This document shows, one piece after another, positions 24,591 through 34,129 of a stretch of 41,925 nucleotides of DNA (position 1 is the stretch's first letter; each line of letters opens with the position of its first letter). Both the position numbers and the translations under genes were made by a program. This stretch comes from Bacillota bacterium (GTDB lineage: Bacteria > Bacillota > Sulfobacillia > JAIMAT01). The DNA lies in NCBI GenBank assembly GCA_029961055.1, contig JASBVM010000016.1, forward strand, positions 1-41,925, in the 5' to 3' direction. The notes under the pieces were generated by a model. That model was not told where the DNA came from and did not search any database. It saw only the letters and a program-made list of their open reading frames with translations.

Positions 24591-27166
24591 GCTCGCACCT
24601 CCATCTCCACCCGCTCCGCCTCCCCCGCCTCGGCCGCCCGAGGAAGCGGAACCCACAGCCGATCCTCGCCCTCGTCGTAGCGCCAGCCGGGTTGCACCTC
24701 CGGGCGCCCGCCCAGCACCCGCGCCGCGTCGTGGAGGACGAGCCAGCGCTCCTTCCGCGACGAGGCGTAACGCCCCTCTGATTCGACCCTCACCCGCAGC
24801 GCCTCCTGCACGGCGGCCTCCCGTCCCGCGGTAGCCGGGCCGGCCGGGGCCCCCTCTCCCGCCCCCTCCGCCCTCGGGCGCAGCCGCTCGAGGGTCAGCC
24901 GGCTCTCGCGCCACTCGCCCCGCCGGTAGGCGAAGGAGCGGCCATCGTCCTCATAGAGCGCCGGCCTCAGCTCGGCCACCGCCCGGCTGCTCCCGGACCG
25001 CGCCGGGCCCCGGCCGCTGCCGGCCCGCGGCCCGGGGTAGGCGTGGAACTCCAGCGGCCCTGCCGCCGGGTCGGCCAGCTCGCCGGTGTGCGCGACCGCC
25101 GGCCCCAGGGGAAGGACGGCGCCCTCCCGGATGAAGGCCGGGATCCGGTCCAGCGGCGCCTCGACCAGGATGTCGGCCGGTCCCCGGTGCCAGCGCCCGC
25201 TCCAGGCCTCCCGCCACCGCCCCGGCGGCAGGTGGACCGGCCGCCGGCGCGCGCCCGGCCGGTCGACGGGCGCCAGCAGCAGCTGCTCGCCCAGGAGGAA
25301 CTGGTCCCAGACGCCGTGCGAGCCCGGGTCCTCCGGGAAGACCAGCCAGAGCGGGCGCAGGGGCGGCAGCCCCGTCCGCTCCGCCTCGCGGAAGAGCGCG
25401 TAGAGGTAGGGCAGGAGCCGGTAGCGGAGGCGGATGTAGCGGCGGGCGATCGCCTCCACCTCCGGTCCGAAGGACCAGGGCTCCTGCGCCCGGGTGTCGA
25501 GCGCGGTGTGGGTGCGGCAGAAGGGGCTGAAGGCGCCCAGCTCGATCCAGCGCGCGTACAGCTCCGGCGAGCTGTCGCCCAGGAAGCCGCCGATGTCCGT
25601 CCCCGCGAACGGGACTCCCGAGAGGGAGAGCCCCAGCAGCATCGGCGTCGCCATCTGGAGGTGCTCCCACCAGCTGGCGTTGTCGCCGGTCCAGACGGCC
25701 GCGTAGCGCTGGATGCCGGCGAAGCCGGCCCGCGTCAGGAGGAAGGGCCGCTCGTCCGGCCGGGCCCGCAGCATCCCCTGGCGCGTCGCCTCGGCCTCCA
25801 GGAGGGCGTAGGCGTTGTGGACGGCGGCATGGGGGAGGGTACGGCCGCGCTCGTCGCGGTGCGTCACGTCCTCCGGCATGCTCTTGCCGGGCCCGTCGAA
25901 GACGGCCGGCTCGTTCATGTCGTTCCAGATGCCGTCCACGCCCCGGTCCAGCAGCCCCCGGTGGAGGTCGCCCCACCAGCGCCGCACCTCCGGCCGGGCG
26001 AAGTCGGGGAAGGCGGTGGTCCCGGGCCAGACCTCGCCGCGGTAGACCTCGCCCTCGCGCGTCCGACAGAAGACGTCGCGCTCCAGCCCCTCCCGGTAGA
26101 CCCGGTAGTCCGGGTCGACCTTGACGCCCGGGTCGAGGATGGTCACCAGGTGGAAGCCGTCCCGGGCGAGATCCCGCGCCATCCGCTCCGGTTCGGGAAA
26201 GCGCTCCGGATCCCAGGTGAAGACCCGGTAGCCGTCCATGTAGTGGATGTCCAGGTGGATGGCGTCACAGGGGATCCCGCGCTCGCGGAAGCCCCGCGCC
26301 AGCTCGCGCACCGCCGGCTCGGGGTAGTAGCTGTAGCGCGACTGGTGGTAGCCCAGCGCCCAGAGCGGCGGGAGCGGCGTCCTCCCGGTCAGCTCGGTGT
26401 ACCGCTCCAGCACCGCCGCCGGCTCGGGGCCCGCGACCAGCCAGAGCTCCAGCCCGCCCGCCCGCGCGTCGACGCCCAGCCGGAGCGCCTCGGGGTCGCG
26501 CGCGGCCAGGTCGAAGCTCGTCCGCCAGGTACTGGCCAGGAAGAGGCCGACGCTCCGCGCCGCCTCCGCCCCCACGGGCCGCAGCACCATCAGGAAGGGG
26601 ATCGCCTGGTAGAGCGGATCGGTGTCGGGCAGGTGCGGCAGCACGTCCCGGCACCATTCCTCCAGTCGCTTCCCGCGGTGGTCGAGGAAGCCGACCTTCT
26701 CCCCGAGGCCCACGTATCGCTCCCCGGGCAGCGCGCGCATCCGCAGGCGCAGCTCGCCCTCCGCCTCCTCCAGGGCGCCCGGCCCGAAGTCCGCCACCAG
26801 CCGCCCGCGCCGGTCGCGGACGCGGAGCGCGAACGGCTCCGGCTGCAGCTCCAGCCGGAGCGCGCCGGTGCTCAGCCCGAGCCAGCCGTCGCGGCTGCGC
26901 ATCCGGCGCAACCGCCCTCTCGGCCGGAATCCGGGGTCGAGCCAGACCGGCCGCCCGTCGAGCAGCGGCTCCAGCCGCCCGCTTCCACCGCGTCGCCAGC
27001 GGAGGCGGAGCACATGGGGCGTCGCCGCCTCCAGCTCGATCTCCTCGGCCGGGCCGCTCCGCCCGTCGCGCCGCGCCTCGAGCCGGAGCAGCCGTCCGGC
27101 ACCGTCCCGCGCCTCCGCGGCGGTCATCGTCGACATCTCCGGTTCATTTGCCTTCCGCTGTGACAA
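24572..27166 (-). CDS. GH31 family glycoside hydrolase (alpha-glucosidase-like)
   Basis: 864 aa. The (beta/alpha)8 core has PLPPLWALGYHQSRYSYYPE, the catalytic nucleophile Asp416 in GIWNDMNEPA and the acid/base Asp495 in VWTGDNASWW. An N-terminal beta-sandwich precedes it, and C-terminal beta domains hold ALYEDDGRSFAYRRGEW. No signal peptide is seen, so it is probably cytosolic and acts on imported alpha-glucosides (alpha-glucosidase or alpha-xylosidase). The TTG at 27166 (GGAGG 9 bases upstream) is used; ATG codons at 27136 and 27127 are alternatives. Coupled to the sugar-type ABC ATPase. The C-terminus has an inserted Ala/Gly-rich stretch around GAGEGAPAGPATAGRE. Confidence 0.92.
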
Positions 27167-27343
27167 AGAGCGACGCCTCCCATGGTCCGAGGGTAGCCGT
27201 CAGCGGGCCATCCCGCCAGACCGGCGCGCTGACGCCTCCTTTGGCACCGCGGCCCGACGGGCCTATGATGACGGCTGACCCCCGCCGCCGGGAGGGAAGG
27301 CGGGGGAAAGGCGGGACAGCGGAAGTTCGGGAGGTCGGTGGAG

Positions 27344-27718
27344 ATGCGCATGGCAGCGGTGATCGACGAGCAGTGGCGGATCACGCGCCTTCCTGACGGG
27401 TCGGAGATCGTCCTCTTCGACACTGAGAGCGGCCGGGTGGAGATCGAGCACAACCGCGGCCACGACCTGGAGAAGGACCGGAGGCCGACCACGGTCCGCC
27501 AGCTGGTCGAGATGGGGGCCGACGTGGTCTGCGTCGTCCCGGAGGCCCTCTGCGACCGTTCCTACCAGCAGGCCCGGGAGGCGGGGATCCGCTTCCTCGA
27601 CGTGGAGGAAGGGACGCCGTGGCAGGAGGTGCTGGACCTGGCCCACGAGGGCGCGCTCCACCCCCACGAGACCACCTCGCAACCGCTCTTCCGGCCCCGG
27701 GTCGGCCCCCAGCCCTAG
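27344..27718 (+). CDS. NifX/NifB-C-terminal-like (FeMo-cofactor family) protein
   Basis: 124 aa. RLPDGSEIVLFDTESGRVEI followed by RQLVEMGADVVCVVPEALCD and AREAGIRFLDVEEGTPWQEV matches the small alpha/beta fold of the dinitrogenase Fe-Mo cofactor family. The usual N-terminal HFG-type motif is not evident and no nif gene is nearby, so a role in nitrogen fixation is not supported. The ATG at 27344 has GGGAGG 9 bases upstream; the ATG at 27350 is an alternative. Convergent with the DHA2 exporter (4-base overlap of 3' ends). Confidence 0.65.
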   Translation: MRMAAVIDEQWRITRLPDGSEIVLFDTESGRVEIEHNRGHDLEKDRRPTTVRQLVEMGADVVCVVPEALCDRSYQQAREAGIRFLDVEEGTPWQEVLDLAHEGALHPHETTSQPLFRPRVGPQP

Positions 27719-29316
27719 GGCGCCGGCTCCTCCCCGGCCGCCGGCGCGCGGCCTCGCCCGCCCACGGGAGGCTCCGCCTCCTCTCGCGCCGTCGCCCCTC
27801 CCGCAGGGGCGCGCGATTCCCGCAGGAGCGACAGGACGGCCCCCAGGGCGGCGAGGAGTGCGCCGGCCAGCCAGGCGTCCCGCAATCCCATCCAGAAGGC
27901 GAGACGGCCCGCCTGCGCCGCGTCGAGCCCTTGGCCGGCGAGGGTCGCCGCCCAGGCCGAGCGGCGCGCGGTGAAGACAGCGTCGGCCAGCGCCACGCCC
28001 AGCACCATACCCACGTTCCGCACCGTGGCCAGCACCGAGGAAGCGATCCCCAGCCGCGACCGCGGCGCCGCCCCCATCACCGCGCTGTTGTTGGGCGCCT
28101 GGAAGAGCCCCGCCCCCAGCCCGAAGACGGCCATCCGCCAGGCCACCTCCCACGGAGCCGCGGCGGGCCCCAGCCCCGTCAGAAGGAGGAGCGCGGTCGC
28201 CGACAGAGCCAGCCCGGCAAAGGCCAGCGAGCGGGTTCCGATCCGGTCCGAGAGCGCCCCGGCCACCGGCGCCACCGCCAGCACCATCAGCGGGTGGGCG
28301 GTCATCACCAGGCCGGCGCGGAAGGGGTCGAGGCGCAGCAGCTGCTGCAGGTAGAACGGGATCAGGAAGGTCATGAGGAACTGGGTCACGAAGCTGAGCA
28401 GCCCCGCCGCCGAGGCTGCGCTGAAGGTGCGGCTGCGGAAGAGCGCCAGGTCCAGCATCGGTTCCGGCGTCCGCCGCTCCCAGAGGACGAAGAGGAGCCC
28501 GACGATCAGGCCGCCCGCCATGGCCGCGAGGACGGCCGGCGACCCCCAGCCCCAGCTCTCCCCCTCGCTGGCGGCCAGGAGGAGGGCGCCGAGCGCGACG
28601 ACGGCAAGCCCCGAGCCCGCCAGGTCGAAGCGCTGGCCTCCCCGCCGGGGTCCGTCGGGGAGCACGCGGCCCGTCCAGACCAGCGCGGCCAGGCCGATGG
28701 GCAGGTTGATGTAGAAGACCGAGCGCCAAGTGAGCAGCTCGGTCAGCGTACCGCCCAGCGTCGGTCCCAGCGCCAGCCCGGCCGCCACCGCCATCCCGTT
28801 GAAGCCCAGCGCCCTCCCCCGCTCCGACGGAGGGAAGACGGCGGTCAGGATGGCGGGACCGACCGCCATGAACATGGCCGCCCCCAGCGCCTGGATCCCC
28901 CGCGCCACCAGCAGGAGCGGGAAGGTGGGCGCGGCGCCGCTGGCGGCGGAGCCCAGGGTGAAGACCAGGAGCCCCGCCCGGAAGACTCGCCGGTAGCCCC
29001 ACATGTCGCCCAGGCGGCCGAAGCCCAGGAGGGTCGAGCCGATCACCAGCAGGTAGACCATCACCACCCAGCTGACGGCGGCCAGGCCGACCCTGTACTC
29101 GCCGGCGATCACCGGCATGGTCACGTTCATCACGCTGCCGTCCACAGGGCCCATGGCCCCGCCCAGGACGACGGCGGCCAGGATGCTCCAGCGGTCGGGA
29201 CGGGGCTCCGGCCGCGGGGCAGTCGCGACGCGCTCTCGCTCCGTCCCTTCTCCCTCCCCGAACGTGTGCTCCGCCTGCGGGGATCGCCCGCAGGCGCCAC
29301 GGCTCCAGGGTAGCAC
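27715..29316 (-). CDS. MFS drug exporter, DHA2 (EmrB/QacA) family
   Basis: About 533 aa with 13-14 hydrophobic segments. GAMGPVDGSVMNVTMPVIAG is the helix-1 motif, GFGRLGDMWGYRRVF the loop-2 motif, and LALGPTLGGTLTELLTWRSV the helix-5/loop motif of DHA2 proton/drug antiporters. The start is unsettled: the protein-like part begins near DRWSILAAVVLGG, but no ATG, GTG or TTG lies between it and the GTG at 29316. The tract has a good GGGGAGGGAGAAGG site at about 29250 with no start codon after it. The C-terminal tail is Pro/Ala/Glu-rich. Confidence 0.85.
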   Translation of the reverse strand: MLPWSRGACGRSPQAEHTFGEGEGTERERVATAPRPEPRPDRWSILAAVVLGGAMGPVDGSVMNVTMPVIAGEYRVGLAAVSWVVMVYLLVIGSTLLGFGRLGDMWGYRRVFRAGLLVFTLGSAASGAAPTFPLLLVARGIQALGAAMFMAVGPAILTAVFPPSERGRALGFNGMAVAAGLALGPTLGGTLTELLTWRSVFYINLPIGLAALVWTGRVLPDGPRRGGQRFDLAGSGLAVVALGALLLAASEGESWGWGSPAVLAAMAGGLIVGLLFVLWERRTPEPMLDLALFRSRTFSAASAAGLLSFVTQFLMTFLIPFYLQQLLRLDPFRAGLVMTAHPLMVLAVAPVAGALSDRIGTRSLAFAGLALSATALLLLTGLGPAAAPWEVAWRMAVFGLGAGLFQAPNNSAVMGAAPRSRLGIASSVLATVRNVGMVLGVALADAVFTARRSAWAATLAGQGLDAAQAGRLAFWMGLRDAWLAGALLAALGAVLSLLRESRAPAGGATAREEAEPPVGGRGRAPAAGEEPAP

Positions 29317-29372
29317 CGAGGGCCGGTCCCGGGACGCGGCCGACCGGGGTTCGCCTCGGCTCCGGGCAACGG

Positions 29373-30626
29373 TCAGGGTTCGGGGAGCCCCTCCAGCAGC
29401 TCCGCCGCGTCGGGGCGGCAGCTCCTGCAGAGCGGCTCGGGGCGCGGGGAGAAGAACTGCTGCCCACAGCGCCGGCAGCGCGCCCGGTGGCCGCCCAGGA
29501 GGGCGACGGGCTCGGGGGCGAGCGGGAGGTCGGCCTGGGTGAGGCGAAGGGCGCCGGTCGGGCAGGCTTCCTCGCAGAGGCGGCACCCGGCGCAGCGCCA
29601 GAGGTCGAAGGCCAGTTCCGCAGGAACGGGTACGGCCGCCGGCTCGCTCCCGGGAAACGGAGCCGCTTGCCGGGCGGGTGGGGCGGAGCCGCCGGTCGCC
29701 GGCGCGAGCCGCCAGCCGAGCGCACCCTCGGGGCAGAGCTCGGCACAGAGCCCGCAGCCTGGGCAGCGCTCCCGCTCCAGATGGAGGCGCCAGACGGGAA
29801 GGAGGCCGGGCCGAGGGTGCGGCGCACCCGCCGGGGTCGACACCCGCGCTTCCGGTCCGAAGGGGAGCCAGCGGGCCAGCTCCCGCCGGCGGCGGTCGGT
29901 GGCGTGGGGCAGCCGGCCGCCGCTCCAGAGGCGCGGCTTCTCCTCGGGCAGCAGGGCCAGCGCGGCATCCTCCCGGATCTCCTGCCGCCCGAGGCGGAAG
30001 AAATCACGGCGGGAGAGGCGCGGCGCCGCGCGCGAGGGCCGCGGCGCCCGCCCCTCCGGGTCGAGGCCGGTGGAGGCTTCCTGGCGGAGCGTGAGCGCCA
30101 GCTCGAGGCCGTTCCAGCGGGCCAGTTCCCGCGCTTCCTCCAGGTGGCGGTCGAACGCCTGGCGGCCGCGGGTCAGGGGGCAGCGAGCGCAGTCGCCGTG
30201 GAGGAGGAGCACCGGCCGGGCGGTGGCTTCGAGCAGCGCCACCGGCTCCAGCGAACCCAGGCAGCCGGCCTGGCGGGCCGAGGGGGGCAGGCGGGAGGCG
30301 TCGACGGCGGCGCAGGCGGTCACGTCGGCCAGCTGAAACGGATCCGCCGCCTCCGCCGGCGCCGGCTGAAGCGCGGCGGTCGGACAGGCCGGCAGGCAGA
30401 GGCCGCAACCGCGGCAACACTCGCCGTCCACGAGGAGCGCCTCCGGGCCGCCCGCCGCTCCGAGACGGATGGCCTGGGCCGGGCAGGCGTCCACGCAGGC
30501 GCGGCAGCTCGAGAGGCGATGCCGCGCGCGGGTGCAGCGGCCCGGCTCGAACCGGACCGGCGGGCGGCCGAAGCGCCCGAGGAGCCGTTCCAGCGCGTCC
30601 AGTGGATCGCCCAGCGGCTGGCTCAC
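29373..30626 (-). CDS. Multi-cluster ferredoxin-like iron-sulfur protein
   Basis: 417 aa with four Cys-rich cluster motifs in two pairs: CRACVDACP and CRGCGLCLPACP near the N-terminus, CPGCGLCAELCP and CAGCRLCEEACP in the C-terminal half. This gives four potential [4Fe-4S] sites. A zinc-ribbon-like CRRCGQQ...CRSC closes the chain, and extra Cys occur in GCLGSL and DCARCPL. A mid-protein SRRDFFRLG resembles a twin-arginine motif but no hydrophobic stretch follows. It probably transfers electrons for a cytoplasmic or membrane oxidoreductase such as a formate dehydrogenase or nitrate reductase module. The ATG overlaps the tatA stop (ATGA). Confidence 0.8.
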   Translation of the reverse strand: MSQPLGDPLDALERLLGRFGRPPVRFEPGRCTRARHRLSSCRACVDACPAQAIRLGAAGGPEALLVDGECCRGCGLCLPACPTAALQPAPAEAADPFQLADVTACAAVDASRLPPSARQAGCLGSLEPVALLEATARPVLLLHGDCARCPLTRGRQAFDRHLEEARELARWNGLELALTLRQEASTGLDPEGRAPRPSRAAPRLSRRDFFRLGRQEIREDAALALLPEEKPRLWSGGRLPHATDRRRRELARWLPFGPEARVSTPAGAPHPRPGLLPVWRLHLERERCPGCGLCAELCPEGALGWRLAPATGGSAPPARQAAPFPGSEPAAVPVPAELAFDLWRCAGCRLCEEACPTGALRLTQADLPLAPEPVALLGGHRARCRRCGQQFFSPRPEPLCRSCRPDAAELLEGLPEP

Positions 30627-30907
30627 ATGCCGCCCTGCTTCCTTTCATCGCCGGCCTCCGCCGGCGGGTCGCTGCGGGCGGCCGGTCCGGCGGGGCCGGC
30701 CGGCGAGGAGGCCGCCGGCGCCGACGTCGTTCCGGGGACCGAGCCGGACGGTTCGCCGGTCTCGCCGGACGTGGCGGAGCGGAAGGCCCGCATGCCTTCG
30801 CCGATCGAGCGCCCCAGTTCCGGAAGCCGGCTGGGGCCGAAGAGGATGAGGACGATGGCCAGAAGGACGACCAGATGCCAGGGGGCGAGCAGATCCCGAG
30901 CCCACAC
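30623..30907 (-). CDS. tatA: Twin-arginine translocase subunit TatA/E
   Basis: 94 aa. One short membrane helix (WHLVVLLAIVLILFGPSRLP) followed by the amphipathic ELGRSIGEGMRAFRSA is the TatA signature; the rest is an unstructured Pro/Ser/Ala tail. It forms the pore of the Sec-independent Tat system that exports folded, cofactor-bearing proteins. No tatC is in the window. The GTG at 30907 has GGTGGG ahead, and the gene is coupled to the iron-sulfur protein, which suggests export or assembly of a redox enzyme. Confidence 0.9.
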   Translation of the reverse strand: MWARDLLAPWHLVVLLAIVLILFGPSRLPELGRSIGEGMRAFRSATSGETGEPSGSVPGTTSAPAASSPAGPAGPAARSDPPAEAGDERKQGGM

Positions 30908-31057
30908 GGCGATCCCACCTTTCGGACCATCCTAGACGCCCGGACGCCCCGCGGGCATCACCCGAGCAGGCGAGAACCGGTCGCACGTCGGGGCCGAGAG
31001 CCGCCCCTTCGGGTGAGCCGATCCGCCCGCGCCCGGACTACCATCGCGTCGGAGGTG

Positions 31058-31858
31058 ATGGAGCTGCACGGCAGGCGCTTCCCCCTTCCCCGCGAGCATG
31101 GTTCGTGGGTGATGCTGGTCCTGCCCGCGTCCCTGCCACTGCTGGCGCTGCGCGCCTGGGCGCCGGCGGCCGGCTGGACGCTGCTGGCGATGGTGGCGCT
31201 CTTCCTCGGCCGCGAGCCGCTCCGCCAACGCCTGCGCGGCGCCGCCGCCACCTGGACGGTGGCCGTGCCGCTGGCGGGGGCCGCGGTCGCCGGGGCGGCC
31301 GCCCTCCTCCGTTCGCATTCGCTCGCCCTGGCCGGCTGGGCGCTGCTGGCGGCGGCGGTGCTGGCGGCGGAACTCGCCTTTTCCCGGGTCCGCCGGATCA
31401 CGCCCCGCCGGGCCCTGTTCCGCGAGCTGGCCGGCGTGGCGGGCCTGACGGCGGGCGCGCCCGCCCTGGCCGCGGCGCTGGGACGCCCGCCCGCCTTCCA
31501 GCTGGGACTCTGGCTCCTCGCCCTGATGCCCTTCGGCCTCGGAACCCTCCACGTCGACCGCTTCGTCACCTGGCGGCGGGAGCACACCCCCGAGGCGGAG
31601 CGTCGCCGCTCCGCCTTCCTCCTGCTGGCGGCCGCAGCTGGCGGCGCCGTTCTCCTCTCTCTCGTCCTGACCGCCCTGGAGCCGATCACGGGGGTCCCGG
31701 GCCGGGCCGCGCTGGCCTGGGCGCCGGAGCTTCTCCATCTGGCCTCTACCGCGCGCCGGCCGGAGGCACGCGCCGATTTCAAGCGGATCGGGCTGGAGGA
31801 GACCGCGTCCGGGATCCTCTGGCTGATCCTCGGGTCGGTTTTGATCGCGTCCGCTTGA
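31058..31858 (+). CDS. YwiC-like membrane protein
   Basis: 266 aa integral membrane protein of the YwiC family. It begins PLPREHGSWVMLVLPASLP, the family mark, and has about eight hydrophobic segments. Function unknown; in Bacillus subtilis ywiC lies near the nitrate-respiration genes narK-fnr-narGHJI. GGAGGT lies just before the ATG at 31058, closer than ideal; CTG at 31064 has better spacing but is a rare start. Divergent from tatA. Confidence 0.85.
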   Translation: MELHGRRFPLPREHGSWVMLVLPASLPLLALRAWAPAAGWTLLAMVALFLGREPLRQRLRGAAATWTVAVPLAGAAVAGAAALLRSHSLALAGWALLAAAVLAAELAFSRVRRITPRRALFRELAGVAGLTAGAPALAAALGRPPAFQLGLWLLALMPFGLGTLHVDRFVTWRREHTPEAERRRSAFLLLAAAAGGAVLLSLVLTALEPITGVPGRAALAWAPELLHLASTARRPEARADFKRIGLEETASGILWLILGSVLIASA

Positions 31859-31965
31859 CTTTTTTCGCAACGACACCGCGGTTCGCCGAAGGAAAATCGT
31901 GTTCGGCATGCGAAGCTTCCCCCTGATCTCGCGACCGACAGGTCGGGTGGGGGGAGGTGTTCGTC

Positions 31966-34068
31966 GTGTCGATGGCGGAGGCGGAGGATCGCGGCAGGGG
32001 AACGGCGGTGGCTGGCGGCTCCGGCCCCGGCGAGGAACCGGTCCCATCCGGGGAGGAGCCGGCCGCCGGAGGGGTCCGGCGCCTCCTGGAGAACCGGCTG
32101 GTACCGCCGGGCCGGAGTCTCCGCGCCAAGGCGGCCTTCTCCTCGGTGGCCGCCTTCGAGACCTGGTGGGAGCGATCCAGGGTCGACCCGGATGCGTATT
32201 GGGCCGAGGTCGCCTCCGAGCTGGAATGGTTCAGCCCCTGGCAGGTGCGAAGGGAGGGGGAGTTGCCCGACTTCCGCTACTTCGTGGGCGGGCTGGGCAA
32301 CGTCAGCACCAACTGCATCGACCGGCACGTGCGAGCGGGCCGGGGGAATCAGGCGGCGATCCTCTGGGAGGGCGAGGACGGCGCGACGCGCGTCCTCACC
32401 TACCGCATGCTGCTGGACGAGGTGGGCCGCCTGGCCAACGCGCTCAGGGCGCTGGGCGTCGGGCGCGGCGACGTGGTCGCCATCTACATGTCGAACATCC
32501 CCGAGGTCTTCGTCGCCGTCCACGCCTGCTACCGGATCGGCGCGCTCTACAGCGTCATCTTCGCCGGCTTCTCGGCGGAGGCGGTCCGCCAGCGGCTCCT
32601 CGACGCCCAGCCGAAGGTGGTGGTGGTCGCCGACGGCAGCCGCCGGCGCGGCCAGGTGCTCCCGCTCAAGGCGACGCTGGAGCGGGCGGCCGCGGGGATC
32701 TCCTCCATCGAGCATGTCGTGGTGGTCCGGCACACCGGCGTCGAACTCCCGATGACGCCGGGCAGGGATCTCTGGTACCACGAGCTGGTCGCCGCGGCCT
32801 CCCCCGACTGCCCGCCGGAACCCATGGAGGCCAACGAACCCGGATTCATCATCTACACCAGCGGTACCGAGTCGAAGCCGAAGGGCGTGGTCCACGCCGG
32901 GATGGGCTTCCTGGTCGGTACCTACGCCAACGTCAAGTGGGCGCTGGGGTTGACCCCGGAGGATGTGTACTGGTGCACGGCCGATGTGGGCTGGCTCACC
33001 TTCCCGATCTTCGCGCTGGTCGGAGGGATGGCCCACGGCGTCACCCAGGTGGTCTACGAGGGTGCGCTGGACTGGCCGACGCCCGACCGCCTCTACCGCA
33101 TCGTCGAACGCTGGGGCGTCAACAAGCTCTTCACCGCGCCGACGGCGCTCCGCATGCTTCGCCGCCTGGGTGAGGCGGGGCTGGAGGGGCACGATCTCTC
33201 CCGGTTGGAGCTGATCGCCCTGGTGGGCGAGCCGCTCGACCCGGAGACCTGGAACTGGGTTCGCGACCACCTGGGGAAGGGGCGGCCGGCGGGCGACGAG
33301 CTCTTCATCAACAACACCTACGGGCAGACCGAGACCGCGACCGCCTGGACCTGCTCGATGGTCGGCCTGACGCCGGCCAAGCCGGGCTCCGCCGGCCAGC
33401 CGCTGCCGGGATACGTCGCCCGCGTGGTGGACGAGCATGGCGCTCCGCTGCCGCCGGGGAAGCAGGGTTACCTGATCATCACCCACCCCTTCCCCTCCCT
33501 GGCGCGCACCGTCTGGGGCGACCACGGCCGTTACCTGGAGACCTACTTCCGGCGCTTCCCAGGGGCCTACTTCACGGCGGACGCGGCCGTGCAGGACGAC
33601 GACGGGCATATCTGGGTGGTGGGCCGGGTGGACGACGTGATCAACGTCGCCGGTCACCGCCTGAGCACCATGGAGATGGAGGCGGCGCTCCTCGACCATC
33701 CCCGCGTCGCGGAAGCGGCGGTCGTCGGCGCCACGGACCCCGTCAAGGGCCTGGTGCCCATCGCCTTCGTGGTGCCGCGGCGCGCCGCGGGCGACGGAGA
33801 GGGCGTGGAGGAGGCGGCCCTCGCCGCCGAGCTGAGCCGGCGGATCGTGGACGCGATCGGGCCCATCGCCCGGCCGGAGCGGATCTACGTCGTCCCCACG
33901 CTTCCGAAGACGCGGAGCGGCAAGATCATGCGACGCCTGCTGCGGGAGGCGGTGGATCAAGGAAGCGTCCACGGCGACACCTCCGCCCTCGAGAACCCGG
34001 AGGCGTTGGAGGTGGTCCTGGCGACGGTCCGGCCGGCGGCTGGGGCGGAACCTTCCACAAAATCTTGA
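31966..34068 (+). CDS. Acetyl-CoA-synthetase-like acyl-CoA ligase (AMP-forming)
   Basis: 700 aa ANL-superfamily ligase. The N-terminal ACAS domain (SVAAFETWWERSRVDPDAYW), the A3 P-loop T298-K306 reading TSGTESKPKGVV, the A5 YGQTETATAW, the A7 RVDDVINVAGHRLS and the catalytic C-terminal Lys in TRSGKIMRRLLREAV are all seen. It activates a short carboxylate to acyl-AMP and acyl-CoA. The P-loop differs from the usual TSG-TTGKPKG. The ADVGW motif is followed by LTFPIFALVGG, where acetyl-CoA synthetases have T-G-H-S-Y, so acetate specificity is uncertain. The GTG at 31966 has GGGGAGG 8 bases upstream. Confidence 0.88.
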   Translation: MSMAEAEDRGRGTAVAGGSGPGEEPVPSGEEPAAGGVRRLLENRLVPPGRSLRAKAAFSSVAAFETWWERSRVDPDAYWAEVASELEWFSPWQVRREGELPDFRYFVGGLGNVSTNCIDRHVRAGRGNQAAILWEGEDGATRVLTYRMLLDEVGRLANALRALGVGRGDVVAIYMSNIPEVFVAVHACYRIGALYSVIFAGFSAEAVRQRLLDAQPKVVVVADGSRRRGQVLPLKATLERAAAGISSIEHVVVVRHTGVELPMTPGRDLWYHELVAAASPDCPPEPMEANEPGFIIYTSGTESKPKGVVHAGMGFLVGTYANVKWALGLTPEDVYWCTADVGWLTFPIFALVGGMAHGVTQVVYEGALDWPTPDRLYRIVERWGVNKLFTAPTALRMLRRLGEAGLEGHDLSRLELIALVGEPLDPETWNWVRDHLGKGRPAGDELFINNTYGQTETATAWTCSMVGLTPAKPGSAGQPLPGYVARVVDEHGAPLPPGKQGYLIITHPFPSLARTVWGDHGRYLETYFRRFPGAYFTADAAVQDDDGHIWVVGRVDDVINVAGHRLSTMEMEAALLDHPRVAEAAVVGATDPVKGLVPIAFVVPRRAAGDGEGVEEAALAAELSRRIVDAIGPIARPERIYVVPTLPKTRSGKIMRRLLREAVDQGSVHGDTSALENPEALEVVLATVRPAAGAEPSTKS

Positions 34069-34129
34069 CATGAGGGCGACAGCGGTTTGAAGGCGCGGGG
34101 GCAAGCTAATCGCGAAGGAGGGAGAGAGC

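Noticed and set aside
29373-30626. Tat signal peptide in the iron-sulfur protein
   Set aside because: SRRDFFRLG lies in mid-protein and is followed by charged residues, not by a hydrophobic stretch.
31855-31925. Promoter or RNA element before the acyl-CoA ligase
   Set aside because: TTGACT is followed by T-rich DNA and a small hairpin (GCCGAA/TTCGGC), but there is no acceptable -10 at 16-19 bases and no known RNA motif.
34065-34093. Promoter TTGACA before the secreted-protein gene
   Set aside because: The -35 is perfect, but the sequence 17 bases later is TGAAGG, a poor -10; not called without transcript data.
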